A stretch of 42,255 nucleotides of DNA from contig CAIRTR010000147.1 in the NCBI GenBank assembly GCA_903881565.1, positions 1 to 42,255 of the forward strand, given 5' to 3'. The stretch comes from Oligoflexia bacterium. GTDB taxonomy: Bacteria > Bdellovibrionota > UBA1018. Under the pieces are notes generated by a model. The model searched no databases, was not told where the DNA came from, and was given only the letters and a program-made list of their open reading frames with translations. Positions within the stretch are counted from its first letter, which is position 1. Each line of letters opens with the position of its first letter. Of this stretch, positions 40,545-42,255 are shown piece by piece. Made by a program: the position numbers and the translations under genes.

Positions 40545-40775
40545 ATGGCTCGAGTTACTATTGAAGATTGCCTGGATCACGTTGGAAACATGTATGAACT
40601 GGTTCATCTCACTACCCGACGAGTTCGCCAGATTCTCCGCGGCTCCGAGCCTCTTGTGAAGTGTAAAAACCGCGTTGCCGTTACCGCTTTACGTGAAATC
40701 GCTGCCGGAAAAGTCAAACTTGTCAAAACCCCTGGCAACGACAACGACGACGATCTAAGTAATCTCGCAAACTAA
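40545..40775 (+). CDS. rpoZ: DNA-directed RNA polymerase omega subunit
   Basis: A 76-aa protein, normal for omega, which aids folding and assembly of the beta' subunit. MARVTIEDCLDHVGNMYELVHLTTRRVRQI and the later VTALREIAAGKV match the family. The ORF track extends to 40512, but the ATG at 40545 follows AAAGGAGAA and begins at the conserved MARVT. No spoT or gmk gene, the common neighbours, is present here. Confidence 0.94.
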   Translation: MARVTIEDCLDHVGNMYELVHLTTRRVRQILRGSEPLVKCKNRVAVTALREIAAGKVKLVKTPGNDNDDDLSNLAN

Positions 40776-40782
40776 GATCCGC

Positions 40783-42255
40783 TTAGAGCGGACGCGAGAA
40801 CTTCGCAAACACCTTTTCAAGGTCATCCCGCACAAAAGGTTTCGCGATTTTTTCATCGACCTCGAATCCACAATCGCCGCCGCTTACTGCAAAAATCCTA
40901 AGACCTTTTAGGTTCAGGTTGCGGACTTTAGCCACGAGCTCAGGTCCGTGCATCTTCTTCATCCTCACATCGGTAACGAGATATTCAAAAGGCCGCTTTT
41001 GAATCGCCTCATAGGCCTCCACACCATCCGCCACGGCCTCCACTTCAAAACCCAGAGATACGAGCATTTCCTGCAAAATCTCCCGGACATCGTCTTCGTC
41101 GTCAGCCACCAAAACCCGCCCTTTAAACTTCGAGGGCTTCAATAATATTTCCGAAGCTTTCGACACCAGCACTTCTGAGGGATCGCACCAAGGAAGTGTA
41201 ATCATGAAGCATGCACCCACCCCACTCACCGGAGGCTCCAACGAAATCGCCCCCCTCATCTCATGCACCAGTTTTCGCACAATCCCGAGCCCCATCCCTG
41301 TCCCTTTGCCTGGATCCTTGGTGGTGAAAAACATTTCGAAAACTTTATCCTGCAATTCGGGAGGGATTCCGCTCCCCTCATCGCAAATCTTCAGTACCAA
41401 GCACTTTCCTTCATTCTTGGTCGAAATTCGAATCACACCCCCCTCAACTCCGCGAGCATCCTTGATGGCATCCCGGGCATTTGAGAGCAGATTAACCAGA
41501 ATTTGCTGGAGGTGATTCATATTCACCCTAACAAAGGGGCTTACAGCCCCTTGGGTGATCTCCACTCGCACATTATCTGAAGCAAACATGTCCTTGAGAA
41601 GTCCCATGGTTTCACGCATCGCCTCGTGAACATCTTGCGGAAGCAGCGTGAGCGAATCCTTGCGCGAAAACACACGAAGCCCGTTGACGATCTCAGCGAT
41701 TCGGCGCGCCGAGCGCTCGACGCGCTGAAGCTTGTCTTTTTCTTTTTCCCCTTGAAAAGCGGGATCCCGCTGCATCAGATGAATGGCGCCAGTGATCACC
41801 GTAAGCGGATTGTTGATCTCGTGTCCCACGCCTGCGGCCAGCATCCCAATGGAGGCCAATCTCTCGGTATGATAAATCTGCTTTTGCAGTTCTTCTTTAT
41901 CTTTTTGAGCCTGAACCTTCTGAGTGATATCCGTATTCACTTCCAAAAATGAGATCACCTCTCCCTTTGAATTTTTGATAGGCGTCGCAATGTTTTCAAA
42001 TATTCGAATGGAGCCGTCTGGAAAAACAGCTTCCTTGACCAGCGTATGAGAGCCCCCATCTTTTTTGGCCAATTCGACAGGACAACCCTCGCAAACCTCG
42101 GCGCGCCCCTCAAAAACTTTATGGCATTTTTTCCCGACGCAGGTTCCAAACCCACCCGAAACAAGATGATTGTGGTAGAGGATATTGTATTCATGATCAC
42201 GAATGGTGATCCCACTTTCGATGTGATCGAGAATGGAAGTGAGCTTGAGATTAGC
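40783..42255 (-). CDS. PAS-containing hybrid histidine kinase (5'-partial at window edge)
   Basis: The ORF track starts at a TTG (42072), but the frame stays open to the right window edge (ANLKLTSILDHIESGITIRD and on), so the N-terminus is outside. The visible part begins with a PAS domain that contains the cysteine pattern GKKCHKVFEGR plus CEGCP, seen in a subset of PAS sensors and possibly metal- or redox-responsive. A coiled coil leads to HisKA GMLAAGVGHEINNPLTVI, N box LLSNARDAI, and G boxes DEGSGIPPEL and GTGMGLGIVRKLV. The C-terminal receiver is intact: VLVADDEDD, phosphoacceptor in LVTDVRMKK, and KPF at the end. It is probably cytoplasmic in this part, and the output is unknown. It converges with rpoZ. 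Confidence 0.85.
   Translation of the reverse strand, partial: ANLKLTSILDHIESGITIRDHEYNILYHNHLVSGGFGTCVGKKCHKVFEGRAEVCEGCPVELAKKDGGSHTLVKEAVFPDGSIRIFENIATPIKNSKGEVISFLEVNTDITQKVQAQKDKEELQKQIYHTERLASIGMLAAGVGHEINNPLTVITGAIHLMQRDPAFQGEKEKDKLQRVERSARRIAEIVNGLRVFSRKDSLTLLPQDVHEAMRETMGLLKDMFASDNVRVEITQGAVSPFVRVNMNHLQQILVNLLSNARDAIKDARGVEGGVIRISTKNEGKCLVLKICDEGSGIPPELQDKVFEMFFTTKDPGKGTGMGLGIVRKLVHEMRGAISLEPPVSGVGACFMITLPWCDPSEVLVSKASEILLKPSKFKGRVLVADDEDDVREILQEMLVSLGFEVEAVADGVEAYEAIQKRPFEYLVTDVRMKKMHGPELVAKVRNLNLKGLRIFAVSGGDCGFEVDEKIAKPFVRDDLEKVFAKFSRPL

Noticed and set aside
40778-40792. Hairpin TCCGCT-TAG-AGCGGA between rpoZ and the convergent kinase
   Set aside because: The stem is only 6 bp and has no T-tract on either strand, so I do not call it a terminator.

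Overview
The window comes from a Gram-negative bacterium with an outer membrane: it has a Pal lipoprotein, a FadL-like porin, an Omp85-like barrel and many Sec or lipoprotein signal peptides. It is gene-dense with roughly balanced base composition. The Pal / DUF4398 lipoprotein / YbgF-type TPR cluster, several orphan histidine kinases, a DUF222-like HNH gene and a complex I lacking its NADH module fit a Bdellovibrionota-like or other former deltaproteobacterial lineage. That placement is an inference; no rRNA or tRNA gene is visible.

Layout. 1-3 kb: a soluble histidine kinase (open to the left edge), then an AAA/DUF4143 ATPase gene that looks inserted at the 3' end of a secreted tyrosine-phosphatase gene, leaving an 84% identical 45-bp repeat on each side. 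3-9.4 kb: a large secreted metallopeptidase-like / propeller / barrel protein, divergent from pal, a DUF4398 lipoprotein, a CpoB-like TPR lipoprotein and a metallophosphatase-tetraheme cytochrome fusion. 9.4-13.8 kb: tsaD, rsmA, a FadL-like porin, a DUF502 membrane protein and smpB. 13.9-19 kb: a small secreted protein of unknown function, then a leftward set with an EEP hydrolase, a hybrid histidine kinase and a methyltransferase.

19.1-24.3 kb is the most unusual region. An HNH endonuclease gene with a consensus sigma-54-type promoter is followed by four tandem copies of a ~1.04 kb unit. Each unit holds two unrecognised small genes, a rightward 126-aa ORF and a leftward 138-aa ORF, that converge and overlap by exactly 14 nt. 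The spacers between units carry a 21-nt block over the leftward start codon that is identical in all four units, a 14-nt GTCA-N6-TGAC dyad, and a GG-N10-GC sigma-54-like element 156-158 nt after the dyad and immediately before the rightward start codon. The copies are mosaics of one another. The right end of the array runs into a remnant ORF, as if the array had truncated a gene.

24.3-38.5 kb: a radical SAM protein, then korA-korB (2-oxoacid:ferredoxin oxidoreductase) directly upstream of nuoABCDHIJKLMN, an 11-subunit complex I operon without nuoE, nuoF or nuoG. The arrangement suggests that reduced ferredoxin from 2-oxoglutarate oxidation feeds complex I directly. 38.6-42.3 kb: a long-chain acyl-CoA synthetase, rpoZ with a good sigma-70-type promoter, and a PAS hybrid kinase running off the right edge. 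There is no gene-free stretch longer than 300 nt; the longest gaps are the 253-270 nt spacers of the array.
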